This document shows, piece by piece, positions 53,849 through 63,427 of a DNA stretch of 64,000 nt. The stretch comes from JBKHYJ01 sp046565505 (GTDB lineage: Bacteria > Acidobacteriota > Blastocatellia > UBA7656). Positions within the stretch are counted from its first letter, which is position 1, and the number at the start of each line of letters is the position of its first letter. Where the stretch lies: NCBI GenBank assembly GCA_046565505.1, contig JBKHYJ010000080.1, forward strand, positions 62,001 through 126,000, given 5' to 3'. The notes below the pieces were generated by a model, which did not search any database, had not been told where the DNA came from, and worked only from the letters and a program-made list of their open reading frames with translations. The translations under genes and the position numbers were made by a program.

Positions 53849-55426
53849 TCAATGCACGCGCCTCTCGTAACCCGCCCAGTACTTCTCGCGCAGCTCTTTC
53901 TTCAGTATCTTTCCGGTCCCGCCCTTCGGCAGGGAGTCGAAGAACTCTATCGACTTCGGGACCTTGAAGCCCGGCAGCCTGGTGCGGCAGTGGTCGATCA
54001 AGTCCTGCTCGCCGGCCGCCTGGCCCGGCTTGATTACCACGAGGGCTTTAGGCACCTCGCCCCACCGCTCGTCGGGGATCGCTATGACCGCGCACTCAAA
54101 GACCGCCGGGTGAGAGTAGATCGCCTTCTCTATCTCGATAGAGGCGATGTTCTCGCCGCCCGATATGATGATGTCTTTCTTGCGATCGACTATGAGGTAG
54201 TAGCCCTCATGATCGACCACGGCCATGTCGCCCGTGTGGAACCAGCCATCGCGCATGACGGAGGCGGTGTCTTCAGGCTGCTTCCAGTAGCCGGCCATCA
54301 CGTTGTCCGCGCGGACGACCACCTCGCCCACGCTCGCGCCGTCGTGCGGCACGGGCTTGTCGTCCGCGTCAAAGATGTCCATCTCGACTCCGGGCATGGG
54401 GTAGCCGGCCATAGCCTGCCGGCCCCACCTCTCAGCGTCCGGCAGGTCCTTGAGGTGATCTTTGATGAAAGACTGTGTCAGCACGGGGACCGTTTCAGTC
54501 AGCCCGTACCCGCCATAGCACCGGCAGCCGAGCCTCTCTTCGACCTCGCGCATCAACTCCACGGGCGAAGCGGCGCCGCCGATGGCTATGTAGTCGAGGC
54601 TCGACAGGTCGTACTCTTTGACCCTCGGGTGATTAATCAGCGCCGTCGCCATAGTCGGCACCATCGCGAAGTTGGTCACGCGCTCCCGCTGGATCAGCTC
54701 CAGCACCTCGGTCGGGTCGAACTTCTTCATCACGACGTGGCGCGCGCCCATGCAGGTCAGGGTGTGAGGCGTGCCCCAGCCATTAACATGAAACAGAGGG
54801 ATCGTGTGGAGCTGGACGATAGAGTCTTTCACGCCGAGCCCCGCTATGACCTGCATCGCGTGCAGGTACAGGTTGCGGTGAGTCATCATCACGCCCTTCG
54901 GGTTCGCCGTCGTGCCGGAGGTGTAGAACAGCTCCGCCAGGTCGTCGTCTTTGATGTCGTCCGGCAGCGTGAAATCGGCTCCGGCGGCCGAAAGCAAGGC
55001 TTCGTAGTCCGCGCCGTCGCCGCCGCCTTCGAGCGGCACGTAATGCTTGACGGTCGAGGCCTGCTTGCGGACGCCTTCGACTATGGGCAGGAAGTCGCGG
55101 TTGTAAAAGAGCGCGACCGACTCCGAATCGTTGAGTATGAAAGCTATCTCCGCGGGCGTGAGCCTTATGTTGAGCGGGAGCAGCACCGCGCCCATCTGCA
55201 CCACGCCGTAATAGGCTTCGAGTAACTCGTGGCTGTTGTAGCCGAGCCATGCCACGCGCTCGCCCCGCCCGACGCCCAGGCCCGTGATCGCGTTCGAGAG
55301 GCGGTCACAACGCTCGCCGTACTGGCGGTACGTGAGGCGCGCGCCCCCGTCCACGATCCCGACTTTGTCCGCGAATAAGGATTCGGCTCTTTCCTTAAAT
55401 CTGATTGGTGTAAGGGTCAGGTTCAT
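53849..55426 (-). CDS. Acyl-CoA synthetase (long-chain fatty acid-CoA ligase type)
   Basis: A 525-residue ANL-superfamily ligase that activates a carboxylic acid with ATP to acyl-AMP and then acyl-CoA. The ATP-binding loop is FYTSGTTANPKGVMMTH, the adenine-binding region is YGGYGLTETVPV, the hinge region is HTGDMAVVDHEGY and the catalytic lysine is in GGTGKILKKELR. Length and motifs match FadD-like medium or long-chain enzymes. No fatty-oxidation operon surrounds it. GGAGAGG is three bases before the ATG. The long antisense frame over it is a compositional shadow. Confidence 0.93.
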   Translation of the reverse strand: MNLTLTPIRFKERAESLFADKVGIVDGGARLTYRQYGERCDRLSNAITGLGVGRGERVAWLGYNSHELLEAYYGVVQMGAVLLPLNIRLTPAEIAFILNDSESVALFYNRDFLPIVEGVRKQASTVKHYVPLEGGGDGADYEALLSAAGADFTLPDDIKDDDLAELFYTSGTTANPKGVMMTHRNLYLHAMQVIAGLGVKDSIVQLHTIPLFHVNGWGTPHTLTCMGARHVVMKKFDPTEVLELIQRERVTNFAMVPTMATALINHPRVKEYDLSSLDYIAIGGAASPVELMREVEERLGCRCYGGYGLTETVPVLTQSFIKDHLKDLPDAERWGRQAMAGYPMPGVEMDIFDADDKPVPHDGASVGEVVVRADNVMAGYWKQPEDTASVMRDGWFHTGDMAVVDHEGYYLIVDRKKDIIISGGENIASIEIEKAIYSHPAVFECAVIAIPDERWGEVPKALVVIKPGQAAGEQDLIDHCRTRLPGFKVPKSIEFFDSLPKGGTGKILKKELREKYWAGYERRVH

Positions 55427-55760
55427 CTACCTCTCCTAGGGGCCCGCGCACCGGGCCGGTTGGCGCGCCGCCCAGCCTCGCTAAGCTTGACCGCGCGCCG
55501 CGAAGACTCCCCCCGCTCCCGTGTGCCGCCCGGCCCCAAAGCGTCAAGAGAGTCATTTACTAATCAGGCTCCAGCGTGACCCAGGCTTGTCGCCTTCCAG
55601 GTGCTCGGTACAATCGCACAACTGCCCTCGAATTGTAAAGCTGTGAGTGACGGTAGAGGAATCAAATAAGGACCGCGGAAAGGGTAAGCCCTGCCGCAGT
55701 CCTTTTAGTGAGGAAGCAAAGCGAAAACGCCGCTTGTGGCGGGCGCCCCTCGATGGGGCG
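55427..55760. other. Intergenic region with a hairpin
   Basis: Region upstream of the acyl-CoA ligase gene. An imperfect stem, AAGGACCGCGG...CCGCAGTCCTT (55668-55704), is followed by TTTT on the plus strand, but no plus-strand gene precedes it. It may be a leader hairpin of the ligase transcript or a second terminator of the M36 protease gene. No gene seen. Confidence 0.45.
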
Positions 55761-55791
55761 AATAAAAGGGGCGACCTGAATAGGCCGCCCC
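55761..55791 (-). terminator. Rho-independent terminator of the M36 protease gene
   Basis: On the minus strand GGGGCGGCCTATTCAGGTCGCCCC folds with GGGGCG/CGCCCC outer and CCT/AGG inner pairs and is followed by TTTTATT, 24 bases past the stop at 55815. Confidence 0.75.
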
Positions 55792-55814
55792 CGTAATGGC
55801 GATCACCCGGCGCA

Positions 55815-58800
55815 TTACCTGTTGCCCGGAACCTGTATGTTGCCGCCGGCCAGCGTGACCGGGGAGAATGTGAGGTCGGAAATGGCCGCCCCGTTCGGGT
55901 TGGTTACGCCAAGGCCGAACTGGTCGCCTGTCCCCGGCTCCCCGTTATCGACGACAGTCGCGCGGAAGCTGTAGTTGCCGACCCCATTCAGCGTGGCTTT
56001 GCCGAGAATGATTCCCGTATTGCCCGCGACCGAAAGCGACTGCATGGAGTTGCTCTTGAGCTTCACGTCGCCGCCGGGCCTGTGCTCCAGGTAGAGCAGC
56101 GAGCCCTGGGTCTGCCCGTTCTTCAGGTACTTCACGTTGAACCCGAAATTCACCACCACGCCGTTGCGGATGATGGTGCCGCCGCCCGTGACGAATCCGA
56201 GCGACGGGTCAAAGACGGCTAGCACTGTGTTGGCGCCGCCCGTATAGTAGTTGCCATTGACGGCGATGGTCACGTCGTAGACGTTCACGGCGACGTTTGT
56301 GAACGTCGCGCTCGCGTTGACCGTCCCGCCGACCCCGCCGGCGCCGGTCACGGGGACCGTCAGGGTGTAGCCGGACCCGGGGCCGACCGGCGACAGCGTA
56401 AACGTCACCGAGGGGACGTTGGAGATGTTGCCGGGGAAGCCATCGCTTACGTCTGCGACGGACGCGGCGAGCGTGACCGATGAGGCCGTGCCGCCGGGGC
56501 TGCTGACTTGAACAGAGTTCGGGCTGGAAGCCGACGGGGTGACCACGGCATTCTCTTTGGTGACCGTCAGCGTGTTGGACCCGCTGCTGTTCTGGTAAAA
56601 CGGATTCGAGCTTGTGAAGCTAGCCGCGATCGGGTAACTGCCGGCGGCGAGCGTTACCGTGGCCGGCAGCGTGACGGTACCGGGCCCGTTAACGAGGACA
56701 GGGGCGCCGACGGGGCTGCCGTTGACGGAGAATTGAACAGAGCCGGTCGGGTTCGCGCAGGCGGACGAGACCGTCGCGCTCAGCGTCACCTGGTCGCTGT
56801 ACTGGACTGAGGCCGCCGCCACCGTGGTCGAGGTCGCCACCGTCGCGCACGTGTAGGAATTAATTAAGGAGATCGAATCTATCCGCCAGTGCGCGCCGAC
56901 CGGCGTGAAGGCGCTGTCGGAGCCCGCGATGAACAACAGGCGGATGCTCTGCCCCGCCGCGGCCGCGGGCAGGTTTATCGTAGACGTGATGAACCCGCCG
57001 GAATCTCCCGTCCAGGCGGCCCTGCTACGAAGGGTAGTGTTGGTGTTGCCATCGGCCGAGCTCGTTAGCGCGAAGGTGTAGCCGCCGGTCACGAAACTGC
57101 CGCCCGCGTCCAGGATGTCGAAGAAACTGCCGCCATTGATGCTGATGGCTACAATCGCGCCGTCCCATTCAAACTCTGAATTAAAGCTGTGCCTGAAGGT
57201 CAACTGGTTCTTCCCCGTCGCCGGAAGCGTAATCGCGGGTGAAAGAAGCTGGCTAGTGCCCGTCGTCGCCGCGAGCGTGGTTGAGACCGCGTTCGGGGCC
57301 GTATCGCTCGCCACGGCGGACGTCACAAAGGGCGTCCCGGCGCCGCTGACGCTCGTCGTCCAGCCGGCGGGAAGCGCGGGGGCGGTCACGCCGTCGAAGC
57401 TCTCGACGGGTGATAATACTGGTTGCCCGGTGGGTATGGTGAATGTCTTCACTTCCTGGCCGAGGCTGCTGGCGACGTTTACGGTCACTGTGACATCGTT
57501 GCCGCAAGCCGCGCCCGCGGGGACCTGGAAGCTGATGGTCCGCGACACGGTCTGGCCGGGGTTTATGGTCCCGTAGGTTGCCGAGCCGCCGCCGGGTACG
57601 CTCGCGCTGACGTTCATTATAGCCGCGCCGAGCGGGTTGGTGAGCGGGATGGTCAGGGTGAGGTTCTCGCCCGGGTCCGCCTTGCCGTTAGCGTTGCAGG
57701 CCGCGTCCGTGAACGACGTGGCGCTCATGCCCGGGATAGGGTTGTCGAATGACTCTTTACCGTTGACGTTCGTGATCGACATCGTAGCGCCGAAGCCGAT
57801 GCCGCGCGTGGCGAAGCCCGCCCAGATGTCTAACACGTCCTCGCCGTTGAAGCTCGCCATGTCGGCGGCCAGCAGCGAGTTGCGCCCATCAATCAGCGTC
57901 GGGTTCACCGGGTCCAGCTTCATAGCGTCGGTTACGAGTTGCAGCGCGCGCTGGTTGCCGACCTCGTAGCCTAGCCGTGTGATCATGCGTGCCCGCACTT
58001 CGAGCAGCGTCATGCACCATATCTCGCCGACGTTGTGTACGGCGGTCGCGCCCGCGCGCCCACCCAGGCCGAATATGCCGCGGGGGAATGCCCCGTCCGT
58101 AAGGTCAATCGTGTTTACATTCGTGTCGGCGAGCGTGAGCGGGTTGTGCGGCTTGCCGTTCGGGCCTACGTTGGTCTTCACCGCGTAGGGGAAGCGGCGG
58201 ATGCCGTAATAATTGTTATCCGTGTAGCCGGCCGCGGCCTGGAACGTCGCGTACCCGCCCGTGTTGAAGACCCCGTTCACGTCTTCGTCCGCGGATGAGA
58301 GGATCGAGCGGGCGTAGAAATCCGACCAGCCTTCGCCCATGCCGCGGCTGATGGTTGCGCCGAGCCCGCTCGCGTTACTGTGGAGGCGGTTCGACGTTCC
58401 ATGCGTAAGCTCGTGGAGGACGATCACCTGGTCGAGGTCCCCGTCGCGGTCGGGATTAGGCCCGGGCCAGATGTACATCTGCATCCTGGGCGGCGACCCG
58501 TCGGGGCCCGTGGAGAAGTTCGCGTTGTTGGTCCCGCTGAAATCCTGCGCCTCAGCCCTCACGAAGTCGTTCCCGAGGCCCCCGCGCCCGAAGTTATTCT
58601 GCTGGAAGTTCCTCGACGCTTCCGTGAACCCGAGCTGATAGAGCCTGTCGTGATAACGGTTCGACCAGAAGAACAGATTCGTCACCGCGCCGTTGCGGTA
58701 GTTGGCGCTCGCGGGCGAGTCCGTCGCCGGGTCGTAAGCGAACGTGAAATTGCGAGTGGCCGATACGGGCCTGCTACCCGCGTCAATGCCATTGGGCGAG

Positions 58801-59987
58801 ACCACGTCGAGCCCCGCGTCAACGTTATTGCCGGTCGTGGTAGTCCCGCCGTCCGTGATCCAGCCTAAATTATCGAAAGCCGGCAGCTCGCTGACGTTCG
58901 TGACGCTCGTGCGGCTTATGAATGGGGCCTGCACGTTCTGGCCGGGCAGAGCGTTGCTCGGCGACAGCGGCGCGGGGCTGTCGTCGTTGTAAATCGAGTA
59001 GGTGACGGGCTGCGTCTGCTCTTCGGTGATGTTCTTGCGCCATAGCAGGTCGCCGCCATCCGCGTCGACGATGCTGTAGTAGGCGGGGGTTTCTTGCCAC
59101 AGGATGGTAGACCATGCCTGAACCGCGACCCCAGACTCTAGCGGGAAGTACACGGCGTCTACTTTGATGTCGTCGGCGAACGGGCCGGGCTCAAACACGA
59201 AGCTTGTGCCATCGGCCGCCGACTCTTTGAGCACGAGGTCGGCCGGATTCACCGACACGCCGATGGCCGCCGCCGCCCTGGAGACCGCCTCGGCCGCGGC
59301 CGAGGCCCCATCAACGGATTGGGCGGAGAAGGACTGGGCCGAGGCCGTGCTGCTGCTGTCGTCAACGACTGGCGCGAGCCTGCCGACGGTCCGCACTATC
59401 TCGCCACCGCGCGTCAGGGCCGCGCGCAATTCGCCTTGAAATACGGGGACGCCCTTGATCTCCTGCCGTAGCTCCACCCAGGACAGGTTCCCGGCCGGGT
59501 TGGTATAGTCTGCCACTTTCCTGAGCTGGGCGACCTGCCTGGCGGTCAAGCCATAGACCGCCGCGTTCCTCCCGACGAAATCTCTGACGACCCTTTCGCG
59601 GTCCTCAGATGAGGCGTCCGTGAGGAACTTCTTCTTGCCGGGCTCGACGCCCACTATCTCGGCGGAGCCGGCATTGCTGAGCTTCACTTCCAGCCCGGGA
59701 ATCTGCGCGGCCAGCCTGTCTTTAGCGTTGCGCATGGCCTGGCCCAGGTTAGCTTTCTTCTCTCTTTGCGACGGGCTCAGCCTCTGCCTGTGCTTCTCCT
59801 TGTTGGCCCGCGCCGTTTCCGACTCATCGTCGCGTATGTCATAGTTGCTGACACGTGATTTCAGCTCTTCATTCTGCGCGCTCGAATCCTGCGCCGCCTG
59901 CGCTGACCGCGGGGCGATCTGAGGCAGCGCCAGTCCCAGCATCATAATTGCGATAAGGGCGCCCGCCCATAAATTATCTCGCTTCAT
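55815..59987 (-). CDS. Secreted M36 fungalysin metalloprotease with Ig-like repeats
   Basis: A 1390-residue exported protease. Signal peptide about 1-32. The propeptide region (FTP and PepSY-like, about 95-315) has WVELRQEIKGVPVFQGELRA. The M36 catalytic domain is at about 325-760, with the zinc motif HELTH at 525-529 and GMGEGWSDFYA supplying the third ligand. A beta-sandwich follows at about 790-870, then a jelly-roll-like region (about 880-1060), an Ig-like repeat (VSSACANPTGSVQFSVNGSP, about 1090-1170) and further beta domains to the end. The C-terminal half probably binds surfaces or polymers. AAGGAG lies seven bases before the ATG. It most likely degrades external protein, like the subtilase at 12811. 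Confidence 0.95.
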   Translation of the reverse strand: MKRDNLWAGALIAIMMLGLALPQIAPRSAQAAQDSSAQNEELKSRVSNYDIRDDESETARANKEKHRQRLSPSQREKKANLGQAMRNAKDRLAAQIPGLEVKLSNAGSAEIVGVEPGKKKFLTDASSEDRERVVRDFVGRNAAVYGLTARQVAQLRKVADYTNPAGNLSWVELRQEIKGVPVFQGELRAALTRGGEIVRTVGRLAPVVDDSSSTASAQSFSAQSVDGASAAAEAVSRAAAAIGVSVNPADLVLKESAADGTSFVFEPGPFADDIKVDAVYFPLESGVAVQAWSTILWQETPAYYSIVDADGGDLLWRKNITEEQTQPVTYSIYNDDSPAPLSPSNALPGQNVQAPFISRTSVTNVSELPAFDNLGWITDGGTTTTGNNVDAGLDVVSPNGIDAGSRPVSATRNFTFAYDPATDSPASANYRNGAVTNLFFWSNRYHDRLYQLGFTEASRNFQQNNFGRGGLGNDFVRAEAQDFSGTNNANFSTGPDGSPPRMQMYIWPGPNPDRDGDLDQVIVLHELTHGTSNRLHSNASGLGATISRGMGEGWSDFYARSILSSADEDVNGVFNTGGYATFQAAAGYTDNNYYGIRRFPYAVKTNVGPNGKPHNPLTLADTNVNTIDLTDGAFPRGIFGLGGRAGATAVHNVGEIWCMTLLEVRARMITRLGYEVGNQRALQLVTDAMKLDPVNPTLIDGRNSLLAADMASFNGEDVLDIWAGFATRGIGFGATMSITNVNGKESFDNPIPGMSATSFTDAACNANGKADPGENLTLTIPLTNPLGAAIMNVSASVPGGGSATYGTINPGQTVSRTISFQVPAGAACGNDVTVTVNVASSLGQEVKTFTIPTGQPVLSPVESFDGVTAPALPAGWTTSVSGAGTPFVTSAVASDTAPNAVSTTLAATTGTSQLLSPAITLPATGKNQLTFRHSFNSEFEWDGAIVAISINGGSFFDILDAGGSFVTGGYTFALTSSADGNTNTTLRSRAAWTGDSGGFITSTINLPAAAAGQSIRLLFIAGSDSAFTPVGAHWRIDSISLINSYTCATVATSTTVAAASVQYSDQVTLSATVSSACANPTGSVQFSVNGSPVGAPVLVNGPGTVTLPATVTLAAGSYPIAASFTSSNPFYQNSSGSNTLTVTKENAVVTPSASSPNSVQVSSPGGTASSVTLAASVADVSDGFPGNISNVPSVTFTLSPVGPGSGYTLTVPVTGAGGVGGTVNASATFTNVAVNVYDVTIAVNGNYYTGGANTVLAVFDPSLGFVTGGGTIIRNGVVVNFGFNVKYLKNGQTQGSLLYLEHRPGGDVKLKSNSMQSLSVAGNTGIILGKATLNGVGNYSFRATVVDNGEPGTGDQFGLGVTNPNGAAISDLTFSPVTLAGGNIQVPGNR

Positions 59988-60263
59988 CGAAAATCTCCTT
60001 CGTTGATGGGTAAATAAAATCGTGACTTCGACTACTGCCGCCCTGTTGCCGGCGACCGCCGCGCGGTCCCAGAGTTTGATCAGGCCACTGATGATCTTTA
60101 CAGAGCTGGCCGCGCCGCCTTCGCACCGACTCCCGCGAGCCGGGGCGGGTTCGCCTCGTTCTCAACTCAATGCTTCCAGATAAGAGGCCGGACTATTTTT
60201 CGCTCGCAAACATTCGATTCTTTGTCGAGCGAAGGATCGAGAGGGGTATGAGCAGGAACTGCT

Positions 60264-60407
60264 TTATTCCCGGGTTGATTCGCCGTGCCGTGCGAACCAG
60301 TGCCAGGAAGCTTCGCTCACGTCAAGCAGTCCGTTGACTTTAAACCCGAGTTTGCCGCAGAGAAAATTGATGTGATCAGCAAACACCCGCTCGTTCGTTC
60401 GGACGAC
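60264..60407 (-). pseudogene. Possible C-terminal gene remnant
   Basis: A 47-codon open stretch on minus ends in a TAA at 60264 and reads VVRTNERVFADHINFLCGKL then GFKVNGLLDVSEASWHWFAR. The amino-acid mix looks like real protein rather than a shadow, but a stop lies two codons upstream (TAG then TTA) and there is no ATG or ribosome site. GTG at 60386 could start a 40-residue peptide. It may be the end of a deleted gene. Family not recognised. Confidence 0.3.
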
Positions 60408-60411
60408 TAAC

Positions 60412-60441
60412 TATATACAAAGGCTCTTTAACCTGTATATA
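60412..60441. repeat. Perfect 8-bp inverted repeat, AT-rich
   Basis: TATATACA (60412-60419) and TGTATATA (60434-60441) are separated by 14 bases. The spacing and symmetry resemble a dimeric regulator site. It lies about 325 bases before the first permease gene. Confidence 0.55.
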
Positions 60442-60463
60442 AAAAAATGATGATTTAGGGCGG

Positions 60464-60489
60464 CCGCAATGAATTCGTAATCATTGCGG
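60464..60489. repeat. Hairpin with 9-bp stem
   Basis: CCGCAATGA (60464-60472) pairs with TCATTGCGG (60481-60489) around an eight-base loop and is followed by an AT-rich stretch. It could be a terminator-like hairpin or operator. Confidence 0.55.
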
Positions 60490-60766
60490 GTAAATTAATT
60501 TATTATGTGATTTGAACGCCGCCGCGGGCCTCCCGCGACGGTCCGCGGTGAAGATTTATTTGACAGGCGTCCGAAGGCGCGCGGGCCAGTTTATGCGGCC
60601 TTCTGACGCGCGGCGGCTTCGATGCAACATACGCACGGCCCGGTTTCGTAATCAACCGGGGGAGGTCAGACGGCGCGCGGGTCGCCGGCGACCCCTCTCG
60701 ATTCGTTGACCGGCGTGGTTCATTGACCAGGACAAAACGGAAAGTTATAACTCAAAGTAGGAAAGT

Positions 60767-62053
60767 ATGGCGACGAGTCCGGCCCCGACAACCAGTGCAC
60801 CCCTGAGCGCGGCAGTGCGGCATGGCCGCGGGCACGCGGGCTTCCTAGACTACGCCGGCGTGGCGGTCGATTCTTTGCGCGCCAACAAGCTGCGCTCGTT
60901 CCTGACCCTCTTCGGCATCATCATAGGCATAACCTCCATCATATCGGTCATCTCGATCATCCAGGGGCTCGACCACTACTGGAAGGCGAAAGTGTCCAAC
61001 TTCGGGCCTAACACTTTCGTGATTACGCAGTACCCGATCACGACGGACCTGGATAAGCTTTACGAGATGATACGGCGCAACCCGGAGGTGCACTCGGAGG
61101 AGGCCGACTTGATCCGCCGCTCCTGCGCCGCGTGCGAAGAGGTAGGGGTCGAGACGCACAAACAGGTCGTCGTGCGGTATGGCAAGCAGTCGCTTGAGAG
61201 CATAGACATGTCGGGCATCACGCCGAACATCTTAGACATAGAGCCCTACGACGTGTCCGCCGGGCGAGTCATACAGGAGTGGGAGGAGGAGCATTCGCGC
61301 TTCGTCACCTACGTGGGGTGGGACATCGCGGAGAAGCTCTTCCCGACCGTTGACCCTATCGGCAAGAGCATACAGATAGACGACCACTGGTACACGATCG
61401 TAGGCGTCGCGGACAAGAAGGGGTCCGTCTTCGGCTTCTCGCGCGACAACTTCGTGAAGACCCCGCTCTCGACCTTTCAGAAGATCTACGGCTCGCGCAG
61501 GACCGTAAACATCTCGATCAAGGCGCGGGCCGGCCAGATGCAACTGGCGCAGGACCAGGCGCGCCTGAGCATGCGTACGCAGCACCACCTGAATTACCAC
61601 GAGGACGACGACTTCGGCACTATCACGTCGGAGGGCGTCAACGAACTATTCAATAACCTGACGGGCATCATATTTTCGGTCTCGCTTTTCGTCGTCGGCA
61701 TATCGCTCGTGGTCGGCGGCATAGTGATAATGAACATCATGCTCGTGTCTGTCGTCGAGCGCACGAAGGAGATAGGCATACGCAAGGCCGTGGGCGCGCG
61801 GCAACAAGACGTGGTGAAACAATTCCTAATAGAGTCGGTCGTGCTGTGCTGCGCGGGCGGCGCGGGCGGCATAATACTGGCGTTCGCCATCTCGTGGCTG
61901 ATCTCGCGCTACACGCCGCTGCCCTCTTCGTTCCCCCTGTGGGCGCCGCTCGTGGCGATTACGCTGTCGACCGTCATCGGGATCTTTTTCGGCATCTACC
62001 CCGCGCGGCGCGCGGGCCGCCTCGACCCCATCGAGGCGCTCAGATCGGAGTGA
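60767..62053 (+). CDS. MacB/FtsX-type ABC transporter permease (first of pair)
   Basis: A 428-residue permease. The N-terminal helix follows VAVDSLRANKLRSFLTLFGI, the typical MacB/LolE-type opening. A large periplasmic MacB-PCD domain spans about 85-300 (FPTVDPIGKSIQIDDHWYTI). Three C-terminal helices close with EIGIRKAVGARQQDVVKQFL and YPARRAGRLDPIEALRSE, the conserved FtsX end. It probably works with the second permease as a heterodimer in export or envelope mechanotransmission. No ATPase or membrane-fusion gene is nearby. AGGAAAGT precedes the ATG. Confidence 0.93.
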   Translation: MATSPAPTTSAPLSAAVRHGRGHAGFLDYAGVAVDSLRANKLRSFLTLFGIIIGITSIISVISIIQGLDHYWKAKVSNFGPNTFVITQYPITTDLDKLYEMIRRNPEVHSEEADLIRRSCAACEEVGVETHKQVVVRYGKQSLESIDMSGITPNILDIEPYDVSAGRVIQEWEEEHSRFVTYVGWDIAEKLFPTVDPIGKSIQIDDHWYTIVGVADKKGSVFGFSRDNFVKTPLSTFQKIYGSRRTVNISIKARAGQMQLAQDQARLSMRTQHHLNYHEDDDFGTITSEGVNELFNNLTGIIFSVSLFVVGISLVVGGIVIMNIMLVSVVERTKEIGIRKAVGARQQDVVKQFLIESVVLCCAGGAGGIILAFAISWLISRYTPLPSSFPLWAPLVAITLSTVIGIFFGIYPARRAGRLDPIEALRSE

Positions 62054-62115
62054 GGGGCGGGAGCCGGCGGGCCGCAGGCCCCGGGCCGCGGACAGGCCGG
62101 CCCGCACACCTGGTT

Positions 62116-63384
62116 ATGAATTTGTCAGGCATCAGAGAGAATACGAAGCTCGCGATGGAGACGCTCGTGACGCACAAGTTTCGCGCCGCGCTGACGATCC
62201 TGGGCGTGTTCATCGGGGTGCTCGTCATCGTGGCGATGGCGGCCGTGCTGAATGGGTTCCGCCAGTCGGTGCTCGACAACGCGGAGAGCTTCGGCACGCG
62301 CAACGTCTACCTGTGGCGCTACCCGTTCATCATGACGAGCCGCCCCCCGGCCGAGGTGCTCAACCGCAAGCCGCTCTCGCTCGAGGACGCCCGCGCCATA
62401 CAGGAGGAAGTCGCAGAGGCCGAGTACGTGTACGCGGGCATCCCCTTCGCCATACCGCTGCCCGGCGAGGTGCCGCCCGCCCCGCCCGAGGTCCGCTACC
62501 GCGACCGCGCCATAGCGCGCACGCAACTGATCGGCAACTTCCCCGTCGCCGAGCTGGTGATGAACGTGCCCGTAGACGAGGGGCGTTACTTCAGCGAGTC
62601 CGAGAACTCGCACCGCGCTAACGTCTGCGTGCTCGCGTTCAACGTGGTCGAGGCCCTCTTCCCCGCCGAGGACCCCATCGGCAAGACGATCAACGTCGGG
62701 GGCCAGGATTTCACGGTCGTCGGCACGGTGAAGAAACAGAAGACCGGGCCGTTCGGTTCGGAGAACCAGGAGGACAACGACATATTCATCCCCTACTGGA
62801 CCTTCAAGAAAATGTACCCGGCCAAAGACGACCACTTCATCATCGTGCGCATGCGCGAGGGGCGAATGAAAGAAGGCATAGACGCCATCGAGCGGGTGCT
62901 CCGCCGGCGGCGCAACGTGCCGCTCATGTCCGAGAATAATTTCGAGATAGGCACGCCCGACTCGTTCATCTCGACGTTCGACGACATAGTCGGCGCGGTC
63001 TTCGGGGTGATGCTCATAATCTCTTCGATAGCCTTCATGGTGGGCGGCGTCGGGGTGATGAACATCATGCTCGTGGCGGTGACCGAGCGCACGCGCGAGA
63101 TCGGAATACGCAAGGCCGTGGGCGCGCGCCGCGCCGACATCGTATGGCAGTTCTTGACCGAGGCGGTGACGCTGACGGGGGCAGGCGGTGTGGCCGGGTT
63201 ATTATTCGGCTGGCTTATGGCATGGTCGGTTTCGGCCCTGGTGCCGAGCCTGGTTATGAGGATACCGCTGTGGGCCGCGGCCTTCGGTTTCTTCGGGTCC
63301 GTCGCCGTCGGGCTAATCTTCGGCCTGTGGCCCGCGGTCAAAGCCGCGCGCCTCGACCCAATAGTCGCGCTCAGGCATGAGTAG
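62116..63384 (+). CDS. MacB/FtsX-type ABC transporter permease (second of pair)
   Basis: A 422-residue paralogue of the preceding gene with the same plan: an N-terminal helix (TKLAMETLVTHKFRAALTIL), a periplasmic MacB-PCD domain (FPAEDPIGKTINVGGQDFTV) and three C-terminal helices ending WPAVKAARLDPIVALRHE. The ATG at 62116 is chosen because the frame further upstream overlaps the first permease gene in another frame and encodes only Arg-rich sequence. The 62-bp gap supports one transcript. The periplasmic part differs enough from its partner that a heterodimer is more likely than a recent duplication. Confidence 0.93.
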   Translation: MNLSGIRENTKLAMETLVTHKFRAALTILGVFIGVLVIVAMAAVLNGFRQSVLDNAESFGTRNVYLWRYPFIMTSRPPAEVLNRKPLSLEDARAIQEEVAEAEYVYAGIPFAIPLPGEVPPAPPEVRYRDRAIARTQLIGNFPVAELVMNVPVDEGRYFSESENSHRANVCVLAFNVVEALFPAEDPIGKTINVGGQDFTVVGTVKKQKTGPFGSENQEDNDIFIPYWTFKKMYPAKDDHFIIVRMREGRMKEGIDAIERVLRRRRNVPLMSENNFEIGTPDSFISTFDDIVGAVFGVMLIISSIAFMVGGVGVMNIMLVAVTERTREIGIRKAVGARRADIVWQFLTEAVTLTGAGGVAGLLFGWLMAWSVSALVPSLVMRIPLWAAAFGFFGSVAVGLIFGLWPAVKAARLDPIVALRHE

Positions 63385-63427
63385 GTGACGGCCGCCGCGC
63401 ACCTCACATGCCGCGCGCGGCGGCCCC

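Larger units (their letters stand above)
59988..60766. other. Long intergenic region between protease and permease genes
   Basis: About 780 bases that must hold the promoters of the divergent protease (minus) and permease (plus) genes. It contains a short coding-like remnant (60264-60407) and two inverted repeats (60412-60441, 60464-60489) in an AT-rich patch around 60410-60510. A 65-codon plus-strand frame at 60512 is Arg-rich without a ribosome site and is not called. Confidence 0.5.

Noticed and set aside
53663..55225. Long open frame on plus over the acyl-CoA ligase and amidohydrolase genes (about 520 codons).
   Set aside because: Both minus-strand genes have full motifs and ribosome sites; the plus frame is His/Arg-rich without any recognisable domain.
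60512..60709. 65-codon plus-strand frame before the permease pair.
   Set aside because: Arg-rich, no ribosome site, lies in the promoter region of the permease genes.
61846..62115. Upstream extension of the second permease reading frame.
   Set aside because: It overlaps the conserved C-terminus of the first permease in another frame and encodes an Arg/Pro-rich stretch; the ATG at 62116 begins the conserved permease sequence.
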